Source: JADGHX01 sp035760965 (lineage in GTDB: Bacteria > Pseudomonadota > Gammaproteobacteria > Steroidobacterales > Steroidobacteraceae). Taken from it: DNA of 64,000 nucleotides. The position numbers and the translations under genes were made by a program. How positions within the stretch are numbered: position 1 is the first letter of the stretch; each line of letters starts with the position of its first letter. The notes under the pieces were generated by a model that was given only the letters and a program-made list of their open reading frames with translations, was not told where the DNA came from and did not search any database. The DNA is taken from contig DASTRY010000079.1 in the NCBI GenBank assembly GCA_035760965.1, positions 1-64,000 on the forward strand, written 5' to 3'. Below are positions 40,073-48,473 of this stretch, piece after piece.

Positions 40073-42580
40073 CTAGAACGACATCGACATCCGCCCGTAC
40101 ACGAATCGTCCGGACCGTCCGAACGGCGAGTAGTTGGAAAACGGCGTATTTCCCGTGGAATTGCGCACGGCCGGGAGCCGGTCCGGATATTCGTCGAACA
40201 GGTTCTCGGCGCCGAGCGCGACGTTCACCCGATCCGAGAGCGTGAGACGCCCCTCGAGATCGACCACCGTCTTGGGCGACATCTCGAAATCGAGCGCCGG
40301 CGTCGTGCCCGGGTCGAGCACTTTGCCATAACGCGTGGCGCGCAGCGTGGCGCCGAATTGCGCGCGGCTCCAGTTCATCACCGTCGCGAACTTGGTGCGC
40401 GGATTGCCCTCCTCGAACGTGAGCACGTTCACCCGATCGAAGAGCGGCGGCGACGGGCTCAACGCCGCGAGCTGCTGCGTCTGCGGCACCTTCGTCACAT
40501 CCGTCTTGGTGTAGTTGCCGACGACGTTGATGTCGAAGCGTCCTGCCGTCTCAGTCACGAGCGGCACGCTGATCACCATGTCGACGCCGGTCGTCTCCGT
40601 GTCCACGCCGTTGATGAAGAAGCGCCCGCCGCCCACGCCGATGAAGCCCTGCGACGTGAGGTAGTCGCGCACGTTCGCCTGCGTGAGATTCTCGGAGAGC
40701 ACGACGCGATTGGTGATGTTGATGCGATACGCATCGACGGTCACGTTCGCCGCCTCGAGCTGCCACACGAATCCGAGCGAGTAGTTCAGTGACTTCTCGG
40801 CATCGAGTTGTTTCGAGCCGAGCGCCAGCGCCACGGGATCCGTCGCCGGGAACGTGGTGATGTCGAACGGCACGCCATTGATGAAGTTCGTCGAGGTCGT
40901 GGCGAAGAACTGCTGCTGCAGCGAGGGCGCGCGGAACCCGTTCTGCACGGAACCGCGCAACGCGAACGTACGTGTGAAGTCGTAGCGTCCGGCGATCTTG
41001 CCCGAGACGTTGCTGCCGAAGTCCGAGTAGTGCTCCGCCCGCACCGCCGCCGAGCCCAGAAATTTCTCGGTGAGGTTCGCTTCGAGATCGAGATAGGCGC
41101 CGACGGCCGTGCGGTGCTCGTCGACTTCGTTGGAGGGGCGGAACCCCGGAAACACCTGCGCACCCGAGGCGGCCGGCGTGCCGTTCGGCAGCAGCACACC
41201 GCCGTTGAGGTACGAGGCCGGTTCCCCGGCGAAGATCGAGTACGACTCGCGCCGCGCTTCGAGCCCGGCGGCGACGTTCAGCGGCGAGCTGAAGGCGCCG
41301 ACATCGACCTTGCGCACGCCCGAGAAGTTGAACACGAGCTGATCGTAGTCGAAGCCGCCCGCATCGAAGCGCGTGGGGCTCGTGGGACCGATCGACGCAT
41401 TGAGCGTGTTCTCGATGGTGAATTCCATCTTGTTCTTGCCGTACACGAGCGAGGTATCCATCTCCCACTCGCCGAGGTTCCACGTGGTGCCGGCCGCGGC
41501 GCTGTAGTCCGTCACATCGGGTGCGATGAGCGGCAGGAAGCCATCGGGATAGATCTCCGGGACGTTACGGGTGTCGAGCGCGCGCCGGAAGAATCCCGCC
41601 GAGACCGCATCCCGCCGCTGAAAGCTACCCCAGCCGTACACCTTCACGCCGTTGCCCAGCTCGTTGCCGGCGTTCAGAAACGCGGTGTACTGCTTGTACT
41701 CGGGCTCCCCATACCACGCGTCGAAGCGCGGGAAGGTCAGCTCGCGCGGATCGAATGCGCCGTTGACGAGCGGATACTGCTGGCGCGAGTCGTAGCCGTC
41801 GCGGCGCGTGAGCTTCTGCTTCTTGTATTCGCCGGTCACCGTGAGGAAGCCCGTGGATCCGAGACCAAAACCTTTCCACACGGACGCGGTCGTCGTGCCG
41901 CCGTCCGAGCGGCTGCGTTCCACCGTATCCGGCACGGGCCAGGTCGGATTCGCCGGCACGTCCGTCGTCACGGCTCGAGTGGGAACGGAGGCTCGGTACG
42001 ACGTCTCGTACTGGCCGTATGTCAGCGACACATCACCGCCGTCGCGCGCCTCCTTCAACCGCACGTTGATGACGCCCGCGATCGCATCCGAGCCGTACTG
42101 CGCGGAGGCACCGTCGCGGAGCACTTCGATCGATTGCACGGCCGCCGTCGGGATGGTGTTGAGATCGACGGCCGCGGCGCCGCGCCCGATGGTGCCGTTC
42201 ACGTTCACGAGCGACGAGGCATGGCGCCGTTTGGAATTCAGCAGCACCAGCGTCTGATCGGGAGAGAGACCGCGTAGCGTCGCGGGGCGGATGGTGTCGG
42301 TGCCGTCCGCAAGCCCCGGCCGCGGATAGTTGAAGGACGGCAAGGTCTCGGACAGCGCCTGATTGATCTCGGTGACACCCACGTTCGACAACGCTTCGCT
42401 CGTGACGACGTCCACGGGCACGGCCGTGTCGAGCGCAGAGCGATTCGCGACGCGCGTGCCCGTCACCACCACCTGCGGCGGCGCTTCGGCGCTTTCCGGT
42501 GTCTCTTGGCCGACCGCGGCGACGCTCGTCACCGCCGAGAGCACACTGCCAGCAATCACAGTCCGTTGGATTCGACGCAT
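40073..42580 (-). CDS. TonB-dependent outer-membrane receptor (P450 locus)
   Basis: An 835-residue receptor with a signal peptide ending VAAVGQE. The plug domain reads QVVVTGTRVAN, QTLVLLNSKRRHAS, VQSIEVLRDGASAQYGSDAIAGVINVRLK; the barrel ends RFVYGRMSMSF with terminal Phe, the usual outer-membrane sorting signal. GGGGAGAC precedes the ATG. It is divergent from the GMC oxidoreductase/hydrolase/P450 genes, so it probably imports the compound they degrade. Confidence 0.95.
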   Translation of the reverse strand: MRRIQRTVIAGSVLSAVTSVAAVGQETPESAEAPPQVVVTGTRVANRSALDTAVPVDVVTSEALSNVGVTEINQALSETLPSFNYPRPGLADGTDTIRPATLRGLSPDQTLVLLNSKRRHASSLVNVNGTIGRGAAAVDLNTIPTAAVQSIEVLRDGASAQYGSDAIAGVINVRLKEARDGGDVSLTYGQYETSYRASVPTRAVTTDVPANPTWPVPDTVERSRSDGGTTTASVWKGFGLGSTGFLTVTGEYKKQKLTRRDGYDSRQQYPLVNGAFDPRELTFPRFDAWYGEPEYKQYTAFLNAGNELGNGVKVYGWGSFQRRDAVSAGFFRRALDTRNVPEIYPDGFLPLIAPDVTDYSAAAGTTWNLGEWEMDTSLVYGKNKMEFTIENTLNASIGPTSPTRFDAGGFDYDQLVFNFSGVRKVDVGAFSSPLNVAAGLEARRESYSIFAGEPASYLNGGVLLPNGTPAASGAQVFPGFRPSNEVDEHRTAVGAYLDLEANLTEKFLGSAAVRAEHYSDFGSNVSGKIAGRYDFTRTFALRGSVQNGFRAPSLQQQFFATTSTNFINGVPFDITTFPATDPVALALGSKQLDAEKSLNYSLGFVWQLEAANVTVDAYRINITNRVVLSENLTQANVRDYLTSQGFIGVGGGRFFINGVDTETTGVDMVISVPLVTETAGRFDINVVGNYTKTDVTKVPQTQQLAALSPSPPLFDRVNVLTFEEGNPRTKFATVMNWSRAQFGATLRATRYGKVLDPGTTPALDFEMSPKTVVDLEGRLTLSDRVNVALGAENLFDEYPDRLPAVRNSTGNTPFSNYSPFGRSGRFVYGRMSMSF

Positions 42581-42837
42581 GTTGTCTCCCCGAGTGTGCG
42601 TGCCAGCCTGTCCGGCACGTTGCGGCGATTAAACGACAGTGTTTTCGGCCGAGACAAGGGATTTTTCGCGCAGTGTCGCAGGTCCGCAACGGCTGTTCGA
42701 GGAGCTCTTCGACGCGGCGCGGGCGCGCGGCCCTTCCGCCGCTCTTCGGTCGCAGGCCGTTGCGCGCTCCGCGCCTCGCGCCGCTTTTCGTCTACAGTCC
42801 TTCGGCATTCGCCTGGAGGGGGATTCGGCGGCGACTC
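42581..42837. promoter_or_regulatory. Divergent promoter region, TonB receptor / GMC oxidoreductase
   Basis: These 257 bases separate two divergent genes and must hold both promoters. An AT-richer patch (around 42629-42672) stands out from the GC-rich surroundings. I see no clear inverted repeat to name as an operator. Confidence 0.45.
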
Positions 42838-44514
42838 ATGACCGAGCAGGGCGCGGAAAGCTTCGATTACATCGTGGTGGGCGCGGGCACGGCGGGCTGC
42901 GTCATCGCGAGCCGGCTCTCCGAGCAGCCGGACGTGTGCGTCGCGCTGCTCGAGGCGGGCCCGCCCGATCGCCACCCCTTCATTCACATCCCGGCGGCGG
43001 TGGGTGCCGCCATCGCGACGCCCGCCATCAACTGGCGCTTCACGACCGCGCCGCAAGCGCACCTGAACGGACGCCGGATTCCGATTCCGCGCGGCCACGT
43101 GGTCGGCGGCTCGGGCTCGATCAATGGGATGGTGTATTTCCGCGGTCACCCGACGGACTTCGACGACTGGGCGGCCGCCGGCAATCCCGGCTGGAGCTAT
43201 CGCGAGGTGCTGCCGTACTTCCTGCGCTCCGAGAACAACGAGGCGTATCGCGGCTCGCCGTATCACGGTCAAGGCGGGCCGATGAACGTCATGTTCGTGA
43301 AGCGCCCGAACCCGATGACGCCCGCCTTTCTCGCGGCAATGGAGTGGATGGGCTACCAGCGCACGCAGGACTTCAACGGTCCCACCTCGGAAGGCTACGG
43401 CGAGCGACAGGGCACGATGGCGCAGGGGCGCCGCGTCTCCACCGCGACCGCGTATCTGAAACCCGCGCTCTCGCGCCCGAATCTGCGGCTCCTCACCCAC
43501 GCGCGCGTCGCGCGAGTCGTGATCGAGAACCGGCGCGCGACGGGCGTCGAGGTGCTGGTGGACGGCGGTACACGACGTTTGGCTGCGCGCCGCGAAGTGA
43601 TCGTGTGCGGCGGAGCGGTGCTATCGCCTCAGTTGCTCATGCTTTCCGGCATCGGCGATGGCGCCGCGCTGCAAGCTCATGGCATCGAGGTGAAGCAGCA
43701 CTTGCCGGGCGTCGGCGCGAACTATCACGACCATCTCGCCATCGCCGTGCTGCTCGAGATGAAGAACAGCGAGTCTTACGGCATCTCGTGGAAGGCGTTG
43801 CCGCGCGACGTGCTGAACCTGCTCGAGTATGCGCTGTTTCGCACGGGGCCGCTCTCGAGCAACGTGTTCGAAGCGACGGGTTTCATCCGCACGCTGCCGG
43901 AGCTCGCGCGGCCGGACGTGCAGATCGTCTTTCAGGCGGCGCGCCGCAATCCGCACACGTTTCCGTTTCCGCTCGGGCACGGCTACGCGATCAGCGTCGT
44001 CGGCCTCTCTCCGAAGGCGCGCGGGCGCGTCACGCTCGCGAGCAGCGATCCGCGCGCCCATCCGATCGTCGACCCGAACCTGCTCGGACATCCCGACGAT
44101 GTCGCGATGATGTTGCGCGGCCTGAAGATCGGCCGGCGGATCGCGCACGCGCCGTCTTTCGAGCGCTATCGCGCCACCGAGGTGCAACCCGGCCCCGACG
44201 TGCAAGACGACTCGGCGCTCGTCGAATACATCCGCCGCGCCTCCGCCACCGTGCATCACCCGTGCGGCTCCTGCCGGATGGGGTCGGATGCGAATGCCGT
44301 GGTCGACGCCGAGCTGCGCGTTCATGGCATCGAGGCGCTGCGCGTGGCCGACGCATCGGTGTTCCCAAGGGTGGTGGGCGGCAACACGAATGCCGCCGTC
44401 GTCATGATCGGCGAGAAGGCCTCGGACATGATTCGCGGCATCGCCGCGCCGCAGCCCATCGATCTGCCGTACGCGCGCTCCGAGCCTGCGCCCGATGCGC
44501 GGCGCTCGGCCTGA
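42838..44514 (+). CDS. GMC-family FAD-dependent oxidoreductase
   Basis: A 558-residue glucose-methanol-choline family enzyme that oxidises alcohols to aldehydes. The FAD motif VVGAGTAGCVIASRLSE is at about residues 13-29, the first family signature is GHVVGGSGSINGMVYFRG, and the C-terminal active-site region is HHPCGSCRMG followed by VVGGNTNAAVVMIGEKA. It lacks a signal peptide, so it is cytosolic. It begins an operon with a metallo-hydrolase and a P450. An alcohol made by the P450 would be a natural substrate (inference). Confidence 0.94.
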   Translation: MTEQGAESFDYIVVGAGTAGCVIASRLSEQPDVCVALLEAGPPDRHPFIHIPAAVGAAIATPAINWRFTTAPQAHLNGRRIPIPRGHVVGGSGSINGMVYFRGHPTDFDDWAAAGNPGWSYREVLPYFLRSENNEAYRGSPYHGQGGPMNVMFVKRPNPMTPAFLAAMEWMGYQRTQDFNGPTSEGYGERQGTMAQGRRVSTATAYLKPALSRPNLRLLTHARVARVVIENRRATGVEVLVDGGTRRLAARREVIVCGGAVLSPQLLMLSGIGDGAALQAHGIEVKQHLPGVGANYHDHLAIAVLLEMKNSESYGISWKALPRDVLNLLEYALFRTGPLSSNVFEATGFIRTLPELARPDVQIVFQAARRNPHTFPFPLGHGYAISVVGLSPKARGRVTLASSDPRAHPIVDPNLLGHPDDVAMMLRGLKIGRRIAHAPSFERYRATEVQPGPDVQDDSALVEYIRRASATVHHPCGSCRMGSDANAVVDAELRVHGIEALRVADASVFPRVVGGNTNAAVVMIGEKASDMIRGIAAPQPIDLPYARSEPAPDARRSA

Positions 44515-44537
44515 GCACAGTTATCGGAGAACGCATC

Positions 44538-45416
44538 ATGGCGGTCGAGCACATCAAGAAGTGGCGCATCGGCGACGTCGAGGTGGCGCGCATCGCGGAG
44601 ATCTACGGCTTCCAGGATCACATCTGGATGCTGCTGAAGGATGCCGACGCCGAGTACGTGAAGCAGTTCGCGTGGCTGCGGCCGCATTTCGCGACGCCCG
44701 AAGGGCTGATGATCCTGTCGTTCCAGTGCTTCGTGCTGCGCTCGCAGGGCAAGAACGTGATGATCGACACGTGCATCGGCGCGGATCGCAAGCGCGAGTA
44801 CGACGTGTTCTGCAACCTGAAGACGACCTTCCTGCAGGACCTCGAAGCCGCGGGCTATCCGGCGCACTCGATCACGACCGTGATGTGCACGCATCTGCAC
44901 TTCGATCACGTCGGCTGGAACACGCATCTCGTGAACGGCAACTGGGTGCCGACGTTCCCCAACGCACGCTACCTCTTCGGCAAGAAGGAGTACGACCACT
45001 GGGTTCACTTGCGGAACACCGGCGGCTATCACGACTTCGAGCACATGGTCGACGCGATCGATCCGGTCATCGCGGCCGGGCTCGTCGACTTCATCGGCCC
45101 GGAGCACCGGATCACGGATGAGGTCTCCCTGTTCCCGACGCCGGGGCACACGCCCGGCCACGTGAGCGTGCTGATCCGCTCGCGCGGCGAAGAAGCGGTG
45201 ATCACGGGCGACATGCTCCATCACCCGATCCAGTTCATCGATCCGCAGCGGCACGGCAACTTCGACATGGACAAGGACCAGGGGGCCCGCACGCGCCAGG
45301 CGTTCGTCGATCGCTTCGCGGATACGAACACGCTGATCATCGGCAGTCACTTTGCAGATCCGACGTCCGGCTGGCTCGTGCGCGACGGCAAGGCGTGGAA
45401 GCTGCGCACTGAGTAG
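44538..45416 (+). CDS. Metallo-beta-lactamase-fold hydrolase
   Basis: A 292-residue MBL-fold hydrolase. The metal motif THLHFDHVGW is central, with later ligands in PGHTPGHVSV, GDMLHHPIQ and IIGSHFAD. The pattern is that of the lactonase-like branch, which opens lactones or cleaves esters. It has no signal peptide. It starts 23 bases after the GMC gene and ends 29 bases before the P450 gene, so the three form one operon and it may open a lactone arising in the pathway. Confidence 0.92.
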   Translation: MAVEHIKKWRIGDVEVARIAEIYGFQDHIWMLLKDADAEYVKQFAWLRPHFATPEGLMILSFQCFVLRSQGKNVMIDTCIGADRKREYDVFCNLKTTFLQDLEAAGYPAHSITTVMCTHLHFDHVGWNTHLVNGNWVPTFPNARYLFGKKEYDHWVHLRNTGGYHDFEHMVDAIDPVIAAGLVDFIGPEHRITDEVSLFPTPGHTPGHVSVLIRSRGEEAVITGDMLHHPIQFIDPQRHGNFDMDKDQGARTRQAFVDRFADTNTLIIGSHFADPTSGWLVRDGKAWKLRTE

Positions 45417-45445
45417 CTCGGCATGCGAGCGCGGAGTAAGTGAAC

Positions 45446-46624
45446 ATGGCAACCGCTTACGTCAGCCACGACGATCTCTTCAACGCGGCTGCGGTCCGCA
45501 ACGCGCGCGCCGTCGACGACGCGCTGCGCGAAGCGGCTCCGGTCGTGAAGCTCGCGCGCGAGAACATCACGATGCTCGCGCGGTACGAGCACGTCGCGAA
45601 GGGGCTGCAGGACTGGAAGACGTTCTCGTCGACCTCGCGTCCGTGGCACGACCCGAACTCGGTCCGCCCGGAGATTCTGTTGACGGACGATCCGCCGCGT
45701 CACACCCAGGTGCGCGCCGTCATCGCGAACGCGCTGTCGCCGCGCGCGCTGTCGAAGATGTCGGAAGCATTCCGCACCGACGCGGATGCGCTCGTGCGCC
45801 GCGTGAAAGAGAAGAGCGGCACGGTGATCGACGCGGTGGCCGAGATCACGCAGCCGTTCGTGTACAAGGTGCTGCCGGACCTGCTCGGCGTGGCGGTCGA
45901 AGGGCGCGAGCACATGTACGCGTTCGGTCACATGGTCTGGGCGACCATGGGCCCGATGAACGAGCTGTTCCACGAGGCCATGAAGGACACGGGCCCGGTC
46001 ATCGAGTGGGCGACGAAGTGTTGCAATCGCGAGAACCTGGCGCCGAACAGCCTCGGCATGCAGATGTTCGAGGCCGCCGATCGCGGCGAGATCACGCAGG
46101 ACGAGGCGAAGCTGCTCGTCGGCATTCTGCTTTCCGCCGCCGCCGACACCACCGTGATGACGATGGCGACGGCAATCCGCGCGTTCTGCTTGTTCCCCGA
46201 CCAGTATCAGCTGGTGCGCAAGGACCGCTCGCTCGTGCGCGCCGCATTCGAGGAGAGCCTGCGCTGGGATTCGCCGTCGCGCATGGCCGGGCGCATCACG
46301 ATGCGGGACGTCGAGATCGAAGGCGTCGTCATTCCCAAGGGCGAGCGCTGCGGGCTCATGTTCGCCGCCGCGAATCGCGATCCCCGCCGATGGCAGGACC
46401 CCGATCGCTTCGACGTGCTGCGCGACAACCGCGGTCACGTGGGTTGGGGGTACGGTGTGCACTCGTGCGTCGGCCGCGTGCTCGCCGGGCTGGAAGCGGA
46501 CGCGCTGCTCGGCGCGGTCGTCGAGCACATCGAGCGCTTCGAACCTGCAGGCGAGCCCGAGCCTTGGATGACCACCATCGGTCACGGTCCGGCGAAACTG
46601 CCGGTGCGCTTCTTCGCCGCTTGA
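45446..46624 (+). CDS. Cytochrome P450
   Basis: A 392-residue soluble bacterial P450. The I-helix oxygen-activation sequence is SAAADTTVMTMA, the ExxR motif is EESLR, and the heme-thiolate loop is GWGYGVHSCVG, with Cys as the iron ligand. It should hydroxylate an imported hydrophobic compound using a ferredoxin pair not encoded in this window. ATG 45446 was chosen because CGGAG lies upstream; a GTG six bases earlier is possible. Last gene of the GMC operon. Confidence 0.95.
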   Translation: MATAYVSHDDLFNAAAVRNARAVDDALREAAPVVKLARENITMLARYEHVAKGLQDWKTFSSTSRPWHDPNSVRPEILLTDDPPRHTQVRAVIANALSPRALSKMSEAFRTDADALVRRVKEKSGTVIDAVAEITQPFVYKVLPDLLGVAVEGREHMYAFGHMVWATMGPMNELFHEAMKDTGPVIEWATKCCNRENLAPNSLGMQMFEAADRGEITQDEAKLLVGILLSAAADTTVMTMATAIRAFCLFPDQYQLVRKDRSLVRAAFEESLRWDSPSRMAGRITMRDVEIEGVVIPKGERCGLMFAAANRDPRRWQDPDRFDVLRDNRGHVGWGYGVHSCVGRVLAGLEADALLGAVVEHIERFEPAGEPEPWMTTIGHGPAKLPVRFFAA

Positions 46625-46631
46625 GGTGCGA

Positions 46632-48320
46632 TCAGCCGCCCGCGGAGGCTGTCTTCTGCAAGTGCGGCGCGACCGGCGGCAGCGCATGCAGCGCCACGAC
46701 ATCCGCCGCGAGGTCGGTCTGCTTGAACCCGGTCACGGTCAGCAGCGCTTCGAATGAATCCTTCGCGCCGGGGATTTCGGCGCGCAGCCGCTGCTCGACG
46801 TTCGCGAGCCCCTCGGGCGAGGTCAGGGTGCGCACGACCTGGAGCAGCCCGGCATTCCGCGCGCCCGCCGTCAAGATCAGGATGTGGTTGCCCGTGGGGC
46901 CGATGAATTTGGCGGCGAGCGCGTAATCGAGGTGCTGGCCGCCGAGCGCGCCTTCCGGCAGGAACACCTTGCCGGTGGACACGTCGGTGATGGCTGGGCC
47001 CTCCGCACTGTACCGATATCGGGATCGCACTTCGTAATGGCCGGTCAGCGGCCCGAGCCGCACGAGCGGGCCGAGATAGATGATGTCGTTGTTGCGGATC
47101 TCGTCGACAGGCACGTCATCGCGCGCGGCCACCTCGATGTGGCGTCCGGGACGATCCACGATGCGCAGTATGGAGGCCATGCCCACCGCGACGGTCTTCT
47201 GGATCATCGTCACGTAGCGCTGACCGCGGTCGGTCGCGAACGAGGGATTGCTCGCGAGGAACGCGCGCAGCTCTTCGCTCGAATTGATGCCGGCATCGCG
47301 CACCGTGACCGTACGTCCCGTTTTCGGGTCGATCTGCGTGTACATGAACAGATCGCCGAGGATGATGGTGACGGGGCGATTGCTCGTCACGATGTCCGAC
47401 CACACGGTGCTCGCACGCACCTGCGCGAGCGCCGCGTCGGCGGGAGCCGCCTGGCTGTTGTTCCACTGGTAAATATTCAAAAGGAGCGAGGCGGCGAGAA
47501 GCATGAGCGCGGCCGTCATGGCCCAGGTCAGTCGTCGCGAGCGCGGCGCTGTGTCGAGGCTGCCCTTTGCAGCGTTGGCGAGCTGCGGGTGTGCGTCGGT
47601 CAGTGCGGGGGGCGCGGTGCCGCTTGCCGGCATCGGGCTGCTCGCTGTCGTCGCGGCGTTCGGCAGATTCGGGGCGCCCGCTGTCGTGCCGGCGCCCGCT
47701 GCCATTGAACCGTCTGCCGAAATCGCGCCGCTCGGCGGGCTCGCCGCGCCTGTCGCGATCGCGGCGCCTGGCGGGTTCGCCGTGCCTGTCCCGAGCGCGG
47801 CGCCTGCCGCCAGTGCGGCGCTCACCGCCATCGAACCGCGTGGCGGAATCCCGCCGGCCGCCACCACTGTGCCGTTCAATGACATCGCGGCACCCGGCGA
47901 CATCGTGCCGCTCGCCATCATTGTGAGGTTTGGCGGAATGCCGGCGTTCGCAAGCGCACCGCCCGGCGTCGTACCCATCGGCGCGGGCGCTTCGCGCTCC
48001 GTCACGATCAGCCGATACCCGCCCTTGGGAATCTCGAAGCGCAGCTCGTCGTCACGGCCCGGCCCGGTGTAGTACTCCGCCAACTTCTGTCGCAGCGTGC
48101 GCACCGACACCCGTACGATCGATTGCTCCGCCCCGCTGAACGAGGGGTCTTTGCCGAAGACATCGAGCGCGATCTCGGTTTCCTTCGGCACTTCGTTGCG
48201 CAGCGCGCGCTCGACGAGATAGCTCGCGAGCCTGCGGCTGGTCTCGGATTTGCCGAGCTGCTCCGAGACCAGGAGCTTCGCGAGATGTCTTCGTACGCGT
48301 TCGGAGTCCACCTCGATCAC
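46632..48320 (-). CDS. Membrane-anchored winged-helix transcriptional regulator
   Basis: A regulator of ~562 residues if translated from GTG 48320; the start is uncertain because no ribosome site is clear and the frame is open further upstream. The N terminus (~1-110) has a winged-helix DNA-binding region (SETSRRLASYLVERAL ... SIVRVSVRTLRQKLAEYY ... FEIPKGGYRLIVTE). A Pro/Gly/Ala/Met-rich linker runs from ~111 to 255, one membrane helix lies at ~265-286, and the ~270-residue C-terminal domain is outside the membrane. This is the ToxR/CadC plan: sensing in the periplasm, DNA binding inside. It is divergent from the DUF1592 operon and probably regulates it. Confidence 0.75.
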   Translation of the reverse strand: MIEVDSERVRRHLAKLLVSEQLGKSETSRRLASYLVERALRNEVPKETEIALDVFGKDPSFSGAEQSIVRVSVRTLRQKLAEYYTGPGRDDELRFEIPKGGYRLIVTEREAPAPMGTTPGGALANAGIPPNLTMMASGTMSPGAAMSLNGTVVAAGGIPPRGSMAVSAALAAGAALGTGTANPPGAAIATGAASPPSGAISADGSMAAGAGTTAGAPNLPNAATTASSPMPASGTAPPALTDAHPQLANAAKGSLDTAPRSRRLTWAMTAALMLLAASLLLNIYQWNNSQAAPADAALAQVRASTVWSDIVTSNRPVTIILGDLFMYTQIDPKTGRTVTVRDAGINSSEELRAFLASNPSFATDRGQRYVTMIQKTVAVGMASILRIVDRPGRHIEVAARDDVPVDEIRNNDIIYLGPLVRLGPLTGHYEVRSRYRYSAEGPAITDVSTGKVFLPEGALGGQHLDYALAAKFIGPTGNHILILTAGARNAGLLQVVRTLTSPEGLANVEQRLRAEIPGAKDSFEALLTVTGFKQTDLAADVVALHALPPVAPHLQKTASAGG

Positions 48321-48379
48321 GCAGGCAGCATAAGCCGGCCCGGCGAGGCGCGTCGAGCCGTCCACGACCGTCAGTCGGT

Positions 48380-48392
48380 ACGTTATTAACGT
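48380..48392. promoter_or_regulatory. 13-bp palindrome in the DUF1592/regulator promoter region
   Basis: ACGTTA-T-TAACGT is a perfect 6+1+6 palindrome and the most AT-rich patch in this intergenic region. It lies 60 bp upstream of the regulator start and ~80 bp upstream of the DUF1592 gene, so it is a candidate site for the winged-helix regulator. Confidence 0.45.
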
Positions 48393-48473
48393 GATATCTA
48401 ACCGTTTCAGACTTCCGCGCGCGCGCCGTCGTCCGTAACAAGAGCCCCTCGGCCTGAGGGGGAATCCTGTCGA

